Below are positions 1-6,677 of a stretch of 14,175 bases of DNA, one piece after another. Under the pieces are notes generated by a model. The model worked only from the letters and a program-made list of their open reading frames with translations. It had not been told where the DNA came from and did no database searches. This DNA is from SIG607 sp045590395 (GTDB lineage Bacteria; Bacillota; Clostridia; Oscillospirales; Acutalibacteraceae): assembly GCA_045590395.1 (NCBI GenBank), contig JAZNQX010000033.1:1-14175 (forward strand), in the 5' to 3' direction. Each line of letters starts with the position of its first letter. The stretch's first letter is position 1. The translations under genes were made by a program, and so were the position numbers.

Positions 1-403
1 AACCCCGAAGGCCTCTATGATGGCGTCGGCTGTTTCGGCAAAGCCACAGGTTCGCGCATTTCTTCTTGATATGCAGAGAGATTTTGCAAAAAAGTATAAC
101 TGTGTAATGGACGGCAGAGATATCGGTACCGTTGTTTTGCCAGATGCGCAGGTTAAGATTTTCCTTACAGCATCTGACGAGGAAAGGGCTATGCGCCGTT
201 TCAAAGAACTTTGTGATAAAGGAACAAAGGTTACCTTTGAAGAGGTACTTGCCGATATGAAAGAGCGCGATTATAACGATTCTCACAGAGCCGTTGCTCC
301 CTTAAAGCCTGCAGAGGACAGCGTTATTGCCGATACTACGGGCAAAAATGTGGAGCAGTCACTTGAAATGCTCTTGAATATCATTAAGGAGAAAAATATA
401 TGA
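1..403 (+). CDS. cmk: Cytidylate kinase (CMP/dCMP kinase), C-terminal part
   Basis: This is the 3' part of a gene whose start lies left of the window; the reading frame is open from base 2 and gives about 133 residues of a protein normally near 220. Cytidylate kinase transfers phosphate from ATP to CMP or dCMP in the cytoplasm, feeding nucleotide and CDP-lipid synthesis. The family signature VMDGRDIGTVVLPDA is present, followed by a KIFLTAS strand, the arginine-rich AMRRF lid segment, RDYNDSHR and the closing PLKPAEDSVIADTT block, all in the order usual for Cmk. The ATP-binding P-loop would lie upstream and is not visible. The stop TGA overlaps the plsC start (ATGA), so the two are probably translated as a coupled pair. 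The two adjacent ATGs at 17 and 20 are internal methionines, not the start, because family-like sequence continues upstream in frame. Confidence 0.95.
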   Translation, partial: TPKASMMASAVSAKPQVRAFLLDMQRDFAKKYNCVMDGRDIGTVVLPDAQVKIFLTASDEERAMRRFKELCDKGTKVTFEEVLADMKERDYNDSHRAVAPLKPAEDSVIADTTGKNVEQSLEMLLNIIKEKNI

Positions 404-1002
404 GCCTTTTTTATAGAATAATAAGGGCAATAGTTTCTGCTCTCATTCATATCTTCTTCCGTATTAAAAAATACGGAGTACATAATATCCCCAAAGACGG
501 TTCTTTAATTATCTGCTGTAATCATACCTCTATAAGCGATATAATGTTTATGGCGGTGCTCTGTCCAAGGCAGATTCACTTTATGGCAAAGGACGAGCTT
601 TTTAAGAATAAGCTTTTAGCCTTTTTGTTTTCAAAGCTTGGTGCTTTCCCCGTTAACAGAAGAACGGGTGATAAGGGTGCTATAAGCAGAGCCGAGGAGC
701 TTTTAAATGAGGGCAAAATTTTAGGTATTTTCCCTGAGGGTACAAGGCATACCGACGGTGCGCCACATAAGGCAAAGCCGGGTGCCGCTATGCTGGCGCT
801 GTCCACAAAGGCGCCTATTTTACCCAGCGCTGTTTACAGAGATAAAGCAAAGGTGCATTTTTTGCAAAAGGCTACATTCCGCTTCGGAAGCCCTGTTTCT
901 TATGATGAATATTCCGGCGGTGAAACAGGCAAAACAGCTATAAGACGGGTTTCAGGGCTTATTACAGATAAAATCACACAGCTTTGGGAGATGAAGCATT
1001 GA
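400..1002 (+). CDS. plsC: 1-acyl-sn-glycerol-3-phosphate acyltransferase (PlsC/LPLAT family)
   Basis: A 200-residue enzyme expected to acylate lysophosphatidic acid to phosphatidic acid at the inner face of the membrane. All main family motifs are visible: NHTSISD with the catalytic H-x4-D pair (H42, D47), FPVNR (83-87) and FPEGTR (111-116) for glycerol-phosphate binding. The N-terminus, up to about residue 20, is a short hydrophobic or amphipathic stretch, suiting a peripheral or singly anchored membrane protein. The start ATG at 400 overlaps the cmk stop and is preceded by AAGGAG at 385-390. The 3' end overlaps the start of ispH. The order cmk-plsC-ispH recurs in Clostridia (recalled knowledge). 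Length is normal for a short bacterial PlsC, and the acyl donor (acyl-ACP or acyl-CoA) cannot be read from sequence. Confidence 0.93.
   Translation: MSLFYRIIRAIVSALIHIFFRIKKYGVHNIPKDGSLIICCNHTSISDIMFMAVLCPRQIHFMAKDELFKNKLLAFLFSKLGAFPVNRRTGDKGAISRAEELLNEGKILGIFPEGTRHTDGAPHKAKPGAAMLALSTKAPILPSAVYRDKAKVHFLQKATFRFGSPVSYDEYSGGETGKTAIRRVSGLITDKITQLWEMKH
986..1001 (+). promoter_or_regulatory. Ribosome binding site deciding a TTG start for ispH
   Basis: GGGAG at 986-990 lies 8 bases before a TTG at 999. Translation from this TTG gives MKIVLAKTAGFCFGV, which matches the usual beginning of IspH. A longer reading from a TTG at 984 would add five residues (MGDEA) not typical of the family and would have no ribosome site at the right distance. 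The TTG shares two bases with the plsC stop (TTGA). Confidence 0.75.
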
Positions 1003-3026
1003 AAATAGTACTTGCAAAAACTGCAGGCTTTTGCTTCGGTGTAAACCGAGCCGTAAGCATTGTTGAGGATCTTGCCAATGATGGTAAAAGGGTATGTACC
1101 TTAGGCCCTATAATACATAATGAGCAGATGGTAGAGGAACTGCGCAAAAAAGGCGTCAGGGTTATAGGCGAGCCCCAAGAGGCACAGGAAGGGGATACAC
1201 TTGTTATCCGTTCCCACGGTGTGCCCTATGAAACTATGCAGAAGGCAAAAAAAACGGGAGCAGAGGTGGTAGATGCCACCTGTCCCTTTGTTGCCAAGAT
1301 ACACAAAATTGTAAGGGAAAATTCAGATGAGAAAAATGTAATACTCATAGCAGGTGACCCGATGCATCACGAGGTTATAGGCATTTGCGGTAATGCTGTA
1401 AATACGCCGACCTTTGTTTACTCAAACTTAAAAGAGCTTGAAAGTTTGATGAAAAATCACCCTGAATTTAGTGAAAAAACCGTTATTGCGGTTGCCCAGA
1501 CCACTTTTAATGCAGAAATTTGGTCAGAATGTCAAAAAAAATTAAAAAAAGGGTATACAAATGCTCTTGTTTTTGATACAATATGTAATGCGACTGCGAT
1601 GCGCCAGAGTGAAGCAGAGGTTCTGTCAAGGTTAAGTGACTGTATGATAGTCATTGGCGGACAGAACAGTTCAAACACAGCAAAGTTATATGACGTTTGC
1701 TCTGCTAACTGTGAGCACACCTACTTTATATCCACAGCAAAAGACCTTAAGTGTGAAATGTATAAGGGTAAGGAAAACATTGGGGTCGTCGCCGGAGCAT
1801 CTACGCCGGCGCATATCATTAAGGAGGTTATTAAAACCATGTCGGAAAATTTACAATCGGTTGAACAGGTAGAAGAGGCTGTTCAGAAAAGCTTTGAGGA
1901 AATGACTGATGAAGAAGCATTCGAGGCATCCCTCAGCGCATTAACCGGAGACCAGAAGGTTACCGGTACTGTTCTTGCAGTAAGCGAGAACGAGATTCAG
2001 GTGGATATCGGCAGAGGTCTTGCCGGTTATATCTCTAAAGAGGAGTATTCCGCTGATCCCGCCGCAGATATCTTAAAGGAAGTTAATGTGGGCGACACGA
2101 TGAATCTCATTATTATGCGCACAAATGACCAGGAAGGAACCGTAATGCTCTCAAAGCGCCGCTTCGATGCTATTGCCGGTTGGGATAATATTGTTGCTGC
2201 TAAAGATAGCGGAGAAATCCTTACAGGTACTGTTAAGGACGTTATCAAGGGCGGCATTACCGTTTATAGCAATGGTATTCGCATTTTCATCCCCGCTTCC
2301 CAGGCTACCCTTACAAGAAATGAATCACTTGATGAGCTTAAGGGTAAAGAGGTTCGTTTCCAGATTATTGAAATTGGTCGCGGCAGAAGGGCAGTAGGCT
2401 CTATCCGCAATATACTTAAGGAAGAAAGAAAAGCCGCTGCTGCTAAGCTTTGGGAGACCATTGCTGTTGGCGAACGCTTTACAGGAACCGTTAAATCACT
2501 TACCAGCTACGGCGCATTCGTTGACCTTGGCGGTATTGACGGAATGGTTCATATTTCTGAACTTTCTTGGCAGAGAATTAAAAATCCCAGTGAGGTTGTT
2601 CTCGTTGGCGATACCGTAGAGGTTTATGTAAAGGCTATTGATACCGAAAAGAAGAAAATTTCTCTCGGTTATAAGAAGCCTGAGGAAAATCCGTGGGTTA
2701 TCTTTGAAAAGAATTTCGAGATTGACGATACCGTTAAGGTTACTATTGTTAGTATGACCACCTACGGCGCATTTGCCCGTATTATTCCCGGTATTGACGG
2801 TCTTATCCACATTTCTCAGATTGCTAATAAGCACGTTGCTAAGCCCCAGGATGAGTTATCAATCGGTCAGGAAGTTGAAGCAAAGATTATTGCTGTAGAT
2901 GCCGATAAGAAACGCGTAAGCCTTTCTATCCGCGCACTCCTTCCCGAAGAGGAAGCTGCACCTGCTGCTGAAGAAACTGCTGAGGTAGTAGCTGAAGAAG
3001 CACCTGCTGAAGAAACTGCAGAATAA
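999..3026 (+). CDS. ispH: Bifunctional HMBPP reductase (IspH) fused to four S1 RNA-binding domains
   Basis: A 675-residue fusion. Residues 1 to about 280 are 4-hydroxy-3-methylbut-2-enyl diphosphate reductase, the [4Fe-4S] enzyme making IPP and DMAPP in the last MEP-pathway step. The three cluster cysteines are at C12 (GFCFGV), C95 (DATCPF) and C196 (DTICNAT), and HNEQ, RSHGV and the HHEVIG segment with the catalytic glutamate are present. After a short acidic linker come four S1 OB-fold modules, near residues 318-390, 404-470, 490-560 and 574-650. The last two are canonical (YGAFVDLGGIDGMVHISEL; YGAFARIIPGIDGLIHIS) and the first two are more divergent. The protein ends in a low-complexity Ala/Glu tail. 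IspH-S1 fusions are known in Clostridia; the S1 half is usually annotated as a ribosomal S1-like protein, but its role is less clear than that of proteobacterial S1. The start is TTG at 999, overlapping the plsC stop. A consensus ribosome site and ATG occur at the domain junction (listed separately). Confidence 0.95.
   Translation: MKIVLAKTAGFCFGVNRAVSIVEDLANDGKRVCTLGPIIHNEQMVEELRKKGVRVIGEPQEAQEGDTLVIRSHGVPYETMQKAKKTGAEVVDATCPFVAKIHKIVRENSDEKNVILIAGDPMHHEVIGICGNAVNTPTFVYSNLKELESLMKNHPEFSEKTVIAVAQTTFNAEIWSECQKKLKKGYTNALVFDTICNATAMRQSEAEVLSRLSDCMIVIGGQNSSNTAKLYDVCSANCEHTYFISTAKDLKCEMYKGKENIGVVAGASTPAHIIKEVIKTMSENLQSVEQVEEAVQKSFEEMTDEEAFEASLSALTGDQKVTGTVLAVSENEIQVDIGRGLAGYISKEEYSADPAADILKEVNVGDTMNLIIMRTNDQEGTVMLSKRRFDAIAGWDNIVAAKDSGEILTGTVKDVIKGGITVYSNGIRIFIPASQATLTRNESLDELKGKEVRFQIIEIGRGRRAVGSIRNILKEERKAAAAKLWETIAVGERFTGTVKSLTSYGAFVDLGGIDGMVHISELSWQRIKNPSEVVLVGDTVEVYVKAIDTEKKKISLGYKKPEENPWVIFEKNFEIDDTVKVTIVSMTTYGAFARIIPGIDGLIHISQIANKHVAKPQDELSIGQEVEAKIIAVDADKKRVSLSIRALLPEEEAAPAAEETAEVVAEEAPAEETAE
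1821..1841 (+). promoter_or_regulatory. Possible internal ribosome binding site and ATG at the IspH/S1 junction
   Basis: Inside the fused gene, AAGGAGG at 1821-1827 is followed 11 bases later by an in-frame ATG at 1839. It falls where the reductase ends and just before the acidic linker to the first S1 domain. Initiation here would make a free S1 protein of 395 residues. The spacing is a little long. The same bases encode K-E-V of a commonly conserved IspH C-terminal segment, so the match could be incidental. Function is inference. Confidence 0.4.
2967..3019 (+). repeat. Imperfect Ala/Glu-coding repeats at the 3' end of the ispH/S1 gene
   Basis: The 14-base word GCTGAAGAAACTGC occurs at 2967-2980 and again at 3006-3019, with related GCTGAAGAAGC between them. 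It encodes an acidic, alanine-rich tail of the form AEETAEVV...AEEAPAEETAE. Such tails are common at the end of S1-type proteins and are probably disordered. The repetition probably reflects slippage or low-complexity coding, not a mobile or regulatory element. Confidence 0.6.
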
Positions 3027-3028
3027 TT

Positions 3029-3071
3029 AAAAAAGCAGAACCCTCTGTGTATAGCACAGAGGGTTCTTTTT
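3029..3071. terminator. Bidirectional intrinsic terminator between convergent operons
   Basis: A perfect 13-base-pair stem (AGAACCCTCTGTG at 3037-3049 with CACAGAGGGTTCT at 3055-3067) closes a 5-base loop. It is followed by T residues on the plus strand (3067-3071) and, read on the minus strand, by six T residues after a GC step (3034-3029). It lies between the ispH stop (3026) and the stop of the minus-strand ATPase gene (3075), so it should end transcription from both sides. Confidence 0.92.
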
Positions 3072-3074
3072 GTT

Positions 3075-5420
3075 TTATTTAAGAGTAATAAAGTCATTAT
3101 TTTCGGTAAGGGATTTGTGACAGGTAAAGAGTAGCGCCTGACTGTCAGAACAATAATCCTTTAAGAACTGCATAGCCTTATCACTGCGTTTATCGTCATA
3201 ACGGTCAAAGGGGTCATCTAAAATAAGGGGTAGTTTTTCGCCGTCCTTTGATAAAAATTCGCTAACCGTAAGGCGCAGAGCAAAATATGCCTGGTCAATG
3301 GTGCCGTCAGACAGGCTTTGCCAGTCGTTAGAGCCGAAAATATCGGTTTCCTCTACCGATATATCAAAGCTTTTTGAAACATTAACATTTTTATATTTGC
3401 CGTTTGTAATACTGCCGAAAATTTCTGCAGTACGCTCTGCAAGAGCCGAGCCAAAGCCCTCGCGCACCTTTGCAAAGGCGTCACTCAGCACCGAAGCGGC
3501 AATATCAATGCTCTCACAAAACAGGGTTTCTTTGCTTATGAGAGATTTTAATTTCTCAATTTCCTTTTCGATATCGGTGGGGTGGGTGTGGAAGGCAAAT
3601 TCGGTAGCGGCGCGGGCTGAATCGTCGGCAATTTTTTGTCTTAAATTCTCAGCTTCCTGCTTTTTAAATATAAGCCGTTCGTTAAGAGCGTCAAGGTCGC
3701 CAACCGAAATTGCGCCCTCAGGTATACGTGAAAGCTCTTCCTTTGCTTCTTCTATGCTTATATCATCTAAGTCTTTTTTAAGCATAGCCGATTTCATAAG
3801 CAGAGCATCGTGCTTGTTGAGATTTGTTTTGTGGGAGAATAAAATTATTTCCATTCCATTGAAGGAAAACTCCCCCTTATCACAAAGAAGACCTAAAAGC
3901 TTTTCTATTTCCTCTTTGCGCTGTGTCTGAGCTTCAAGCTCCAAGCAGCACTTTTTATATTCCTCATACTTTACATTGAAGGCTTCACCGGCATCCTTTT
4001 CTTTTTGACGCTGAACAGCCTCTTTTGCAGTAAGTGCGGTTATTTCCTCTGAAATATTCAAGATATTTTTATCGTTATCTTTCGTTTCTTTTTCTATCTC
4101 TGCTATGCGGCTTTGTATTGCCTTTATGTTTTCTTCGGGCTTTTTGCGAATAAGCAGAGAAAGTAAAAGGAATAATACCGTACCCACTGTTCCTATAGCC
4201 ATTAAGGGCAGTTTAAACTGTGAAATTGCAAATGAAATGCCGCATAAAATAGCAAAAGTTACGGCTAAAATAGGGAAAATAGGTATAATTTTAGGCTTTT
4301 GTGAAAGAGCGGCGGTTTCTTTCTGCCTTAGTTTTTCTTCTTCGCTTTTCAGCATTTCTCTGTTCTTTGTAAACAGGGAAAGCTGTTCTTTTTTATTATT
4401 GTTAAGGCTTTTTATATCGTCGGCTGTCTGTCCGCCAAAGCTTTCTTTAAGCTTTTCTATATCGGCTTCAAGACGGCTGTGGCGCTCAAGTATGCCCTGT
4501 AGAGTATCGTTCAAAATTTTATACTCTACAAGAGCGGCGTCTGCACTACTTAGCAACTGATTAGTTATAAATGTGCCGTCACTTAGAAGAAGCTTTTTAG
4601 CAAGAGAGTCCAAAGCCTTTGCACAGTCGGTAAATTCCTTAAGCTTTGCAAAACGCTTGCCACCCTCGGCGGCCTTTATCTGCGCCGTCAGTCTTGCTAT
4701 ATCCTGATTTGCGTCATTTAGCATAGACTTTCTGTTTTCAATAGACAGTGCCAGTTCTTTGCGCGCCTGCTCGGTAATTCTTGCATTACTAAGGGAAAGG
4801 GTTAATTCGTCAAGCCTTTCCTTGTCCTTAATAAGCTTACCGCCTCTGCCTGTTTTGGTAAGAATAAGATTTCTTGCCTTTTCAAGCCTTGCGGTTACCG
4901 CCTCTACAGATAAATCCTCAATACCCGTATCGGCAAGGTTTGACAGTCGGCTGTTAAGCTCATCCTGAGCAGAACTGTTTTCACTTATGGCGCCGCCGGT
5001 TGCCAGAAAAATACTTCTGTCAGCCGCCTCGGCGGATAAACCGATAAATTTCTTACCTACATCATCTTTACCGCTAAAGGTTTCGCGCTCACCTGTTAAA
5101 AGGTCGGTAACAACAATTTTATCGGCAGAGTTTGTAGCTTTAAAAATTCGCTCGATTCGGTATTTACGGTTATTTGCAGTAAAATCTATACTTCCTGCCA
5201 TAATTTTATCGTTTCGGGGAAGATATTTCTTTCTGGGGTTTGAATAAAGAGGTTCACTGCTTTTAACGCTGCTGCCGTAAAACATCATACGGATAAAGTT
5301 CATAAGGGTGGTTTTTCCGTCCTCATTTTCACCGTAGATTATGTTAAGACCGTCTGAAAAATCAAAGGTTTTGTCATGGAATTTTCCGAAGTCGGAAATG
5401 TATACTGAATTAATCTTCAT
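3075..5420 (-). CDS. Rad50/SbcC-like ATPase of the YhaN type, with a membrane hairpin in its coiled coil
   Basis: A 781-residue ABC-type ATPase, partner of the nuclease gene just upstream. N-terminal Walker A is GENEDGKTT (residues 30-38). The C-terminal head has a signature-like SLSDGTIDQAYFALRL (about 702-717), Walker B LPLILDDPFD (730-739) and an H-loop histidine in FTCHK. Between the heads lie charged coiled-coil arms (about 170-370 and 428-510, then 540-630). At their middle, residues about 378-424, are two strongly hydrophobic segments (IIPIFPILAVTFAILCG and LMAIGTVGTVLFLLLSLLI) separated by a few polar residues, which look like a transmembrane hairpin. No CxxC zinc hook is present. This fits Bacillus YhaN, which as I recall also has central membrane segments but is longer (about 960 residues). 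ATG at 5420 has GGAGG 9 bases upstream; a TTG one codon earlier is less likely. It overlaps the upstream gene by 11 bases. A DNA end or structure processing role is inferred from the family. Confidence 0.88.
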   Translation of the reverse strand: MKINSVYISDFGKFHDKTFDFSDGLNIIYGENEDGKTTLMNFIRMMFYGSSVKSSEPLYSNPRKKYLPRNDKIMAGSIDFTANNRKYRIERIFKATNSADKIVVTDLLTGERETFSGKDDVGKKFIGLSAEAADRSIFLATGGAISENSSAQDELNSRLSNLADTGIEDLSVEAVTARLEKARNLILTKTGRGGKLIKDKERLDELTLSLSNARITEQARKELALSIENRKSMLNDANQDIARLTAQIKAAEGGKRFAKLKEFTDCAKALDSLAKKLLLSDGTFITNQLLSSADAALVEYKILNDTLQGILERHSRLEADIEKLKESFGGQTADDIKSLNNNKKEQLSLFTKNREMLKSEEEKLRQKETAALSQKPKIIPIFPILAVTFAILCGISFAISQFKLPLMAIGTVGTVLFLLLSLLIRKKPEENIKAIQSRIAEIEKETKDNDKNILNISEEITALTAKEAVQRQKEKDAGEAFNVKYEEYKKCCLELEAQTQRKEEIEKLLGLLCDKGEFSFNGMEIILFSHKTNLNKHDALLMKSAMLKKDLDDISIEEAKEELSRIPEGAISVGDLDALNERLIFKKQEAENLRQKIADDSARAATEFAFHTHPTDIEKEIEKLKSLISKETLFCESIDIAASVLSDAFAKVREGFGSALAERTAEIFGSITNGKYKNVNVSKSFDISVEETDIFGSNDWQSLSDGTIDQAYFALRLTVSEFLSKDGEKLPLILDDPFDRYDDKRSDKAMQFLKDYCSDSQALLFTCHKSLTENNDFITLK

Positions 5421-6531
5421 CAAAGTTTACCTCCCCGCTAAAACTCTCTATTCCAAGCTCTAAAGCCTTTATATATTTTTCTCTTTCTTCCTCGCTGGAA
5501 GTTCGAATTTTCTCCAGCATAAGCATAGCAAAATAGCCCTTAAGGTTATTTTCTTTTGCCAGTTCCTCAAAGTTTATATCGGGAACGGTTTTGTCCTTTA
5601 TTTTAATAAAGGAAACCTCACCTGAAAGCTCTGCCAAAAGATAGGGTATATCCGTCTTTTTTTCACTGCTTCTTTTTCCGGTTAAGGTGACTCTAAAATA
5701 CTGGTCTTTAAAGTTGTTGTCTGCTTTTTCTATTTCTTCTTTTATTTTGTTTAATATATTTTCGCTATTTGTTATATCAACATCAAGGCAATAGTGGGTT
5801 CTTTTGGCGGTTGGCACAAAGGAAAGGTCGGCCTTGCCCTTTGAAATATTGCCGAGATAAACGCCCTTTTCACCGCTTTCGTCAAAGCCCTGACCTTCGG
5901 GACAGCCGCAGTAAGCAATAGCGGTGGTGCCCATATATTGCACCTCGCTTCTTGTGTGTACGTGGCCTAGAGCAATATAGTCCATTCCGCTGTGTCTTAC
6001 AAATTCGGGGGTTATGGGGCGGTAATTACTGTTAAGGTCAGAGTGAGCCTCACCGTGTATAACCATAAGATTTACATAATCGTCATCAGGAACACTCAGC
6101 GAAAAACGGGATGTACCCTCGCAGTATACACCGTCAAAGGAGGCGCCGTAAACCCTGCAGGAAAGCTCATCAAAGGTTAAAACGCTGTCCTTTGAATCAA
6201 GTACAAATATATTGTCACTGATTTTGCGGTTTATAAAGGGTGAATCGGCGGTGTATGGGTCGTGATTACCAAGGGCAATTACCACCCTGGTGTTATGTAA
6301 AGTATCAAGCGCGTCAAACACGCCGTTTATAAGCGAAGCCTCAATTTTATTGCTGTCAAATAAATCACCTGCAATAAGAAGTAAATCAACCTTTTCCTTT
6401 TCTGCAAGGGCTACTATGCTTTCAAAGGTTTTAAGCACTTCTCTGCGGCGAACTGAAGCGTCAGGACCGAGATAACTGCACTGCGCACCGATATGAAGGT
6501 CGGCTGTATGAAGAACGCGGACAGTGTTCAT
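5410..6531 (-). CDS. Mre11/SbcD-like metallophosphoesterase, probable DNA nuclease (YhaO type)
   Basis: A 373-residue calcineurin-like phosphoesterase with the full set of two-metal motifs: DLH (D11, H13), GDLFD (D56, D59), GNHD (N89-D91), H159 in VIHGEAH, and GHVH (H190, H192). This is the Mre11/SbcD/YhaO pattern, expected to be a Mn-dependent DNA exo/endonuclease. The remaining C-terminal part, roughly 240-373, is divergent and would hold the capping and ATPase-binding segment. The gene is followed, with an 11-base overlap, by the Rad50-like ATPase, supporting a nuclease-ATPase complex. The start chosen is ATG 6531, with GAGGTG 6 bases upstream; a GTG at 6540 would lie inside that ribosome site. 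A promoter is visible upstream. It resembles the YhaO subgroup more than classical SbcD because its partner resembles YhaN. Biochemical specificity is not readable from sequence. Confidence 0.9.
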   Translation of the reverse strand: MNTVRVLHTADLHIGAQCSYLGPDASVRRREVLKTFESIVALAEKEKVDLLLIAGDLFDSNKIEASLINGVFDALDTLHNTRVVIALGNHDPYTADSPFINRKISDNIFVLDSKDSVLTFDELSCRVYGASFDGVYCEGTSRFSLSVPDDDYVNLMVIHGEAHSDLNSNYRPITPEFVRHSGMDYIALGHVHTRSEVQYMGTTAIAYCGCPEGQGFDESGEKGVYLGNISKGKADLSFVPTAKRTHYCLDVDITNSENILNKIKEEIEKADNNFKDQYFRVTLTGKRSSEKKTDIPYLLAELSGEVSFIKIKDKTVPDINFEELAKENNLKGYFAMLMLEKIRTSSEEEREKYIKALELGIESFSGEVNFDED

Positions 6532-6567
6532 AATATACACCTCATAAAAATTAACATATTCATATAT

Positions 6568-6596
6568 ATTATACCTTTTCTCAAACCATAAAGCAA
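6568..6596 (-). promoter_or_regulatory. Sigma-A-type promoter for the nuclease/ATPase operon
   Basis: Read on the minus strand, TTGCTT (6596-6591) and a perfect TATAAT (6573-6568) are separated by 17 bases. The -10 box lies 37 bases before the ATG at 6531. It sits back to back with the promoter of the plus-strand dockerin gene in a 146-base divergent intergenic region. Confidence 0.75.
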
Positions 6597-6619
6597 TATA
6601 AATAAATTACTAACCATAA

Positions 6620-6648
6620 TTGATTTTTAAAGTATTTTGTGCTATTAT
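6620..6648 (+). promoter_or_regulatory. Sigma-A-type promoter (extended -10) for the dockerin protein gene
   Basis: TTGATT at 6620-6625 is followed by a 17-base spacer and TATTAT at 6643-6648. TG at 6640-6641 makes an extended -10 (TGcTATTAT). The gene's ribosome site AGGGAGG (6664-6670) lies 7 bases before the ATG at 6678, giving a short leader with no room for a riboswitch. Confidence 0.65.
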
Positions 6649-6677
6649 AAATTTATAGAATTAAGGGAGGTTGTATT

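Noticed and set aside
458..477. A perfect 8-base inverted repeat with an AAAA loop (TCCGTATT / AATACGGA) early in plsC
   Set aside because: It is inside coding sequence, short and A/T-rich, with no T-tract after it; it probably follows from codon choice and not from a terminator or operator.
2496..2834. A 112-codon minus-strand frame opposite the S1 domains
   Set aside because: It overlaps conserved S1 modules in full and shows no domain of its own.
3298..4560. Plus-strand open frames of 210 and 151 codons opposite the Rad50-like gene
   Set aside because: Their Ser/Leu/Phe-rich composition is the antisense shadow of a Glu/Lys/Asp-rich coiled-coil gene, and apparent hydrophobic stretches mirror the coding strand's codons.
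6541..6677. Possible riboswitch or attenuator in the divergent intergenic region
   Set aside because: Both leaders are short, and no stable hairpin or T-tract was found; the region is explained by two promoters and ribosome sites.
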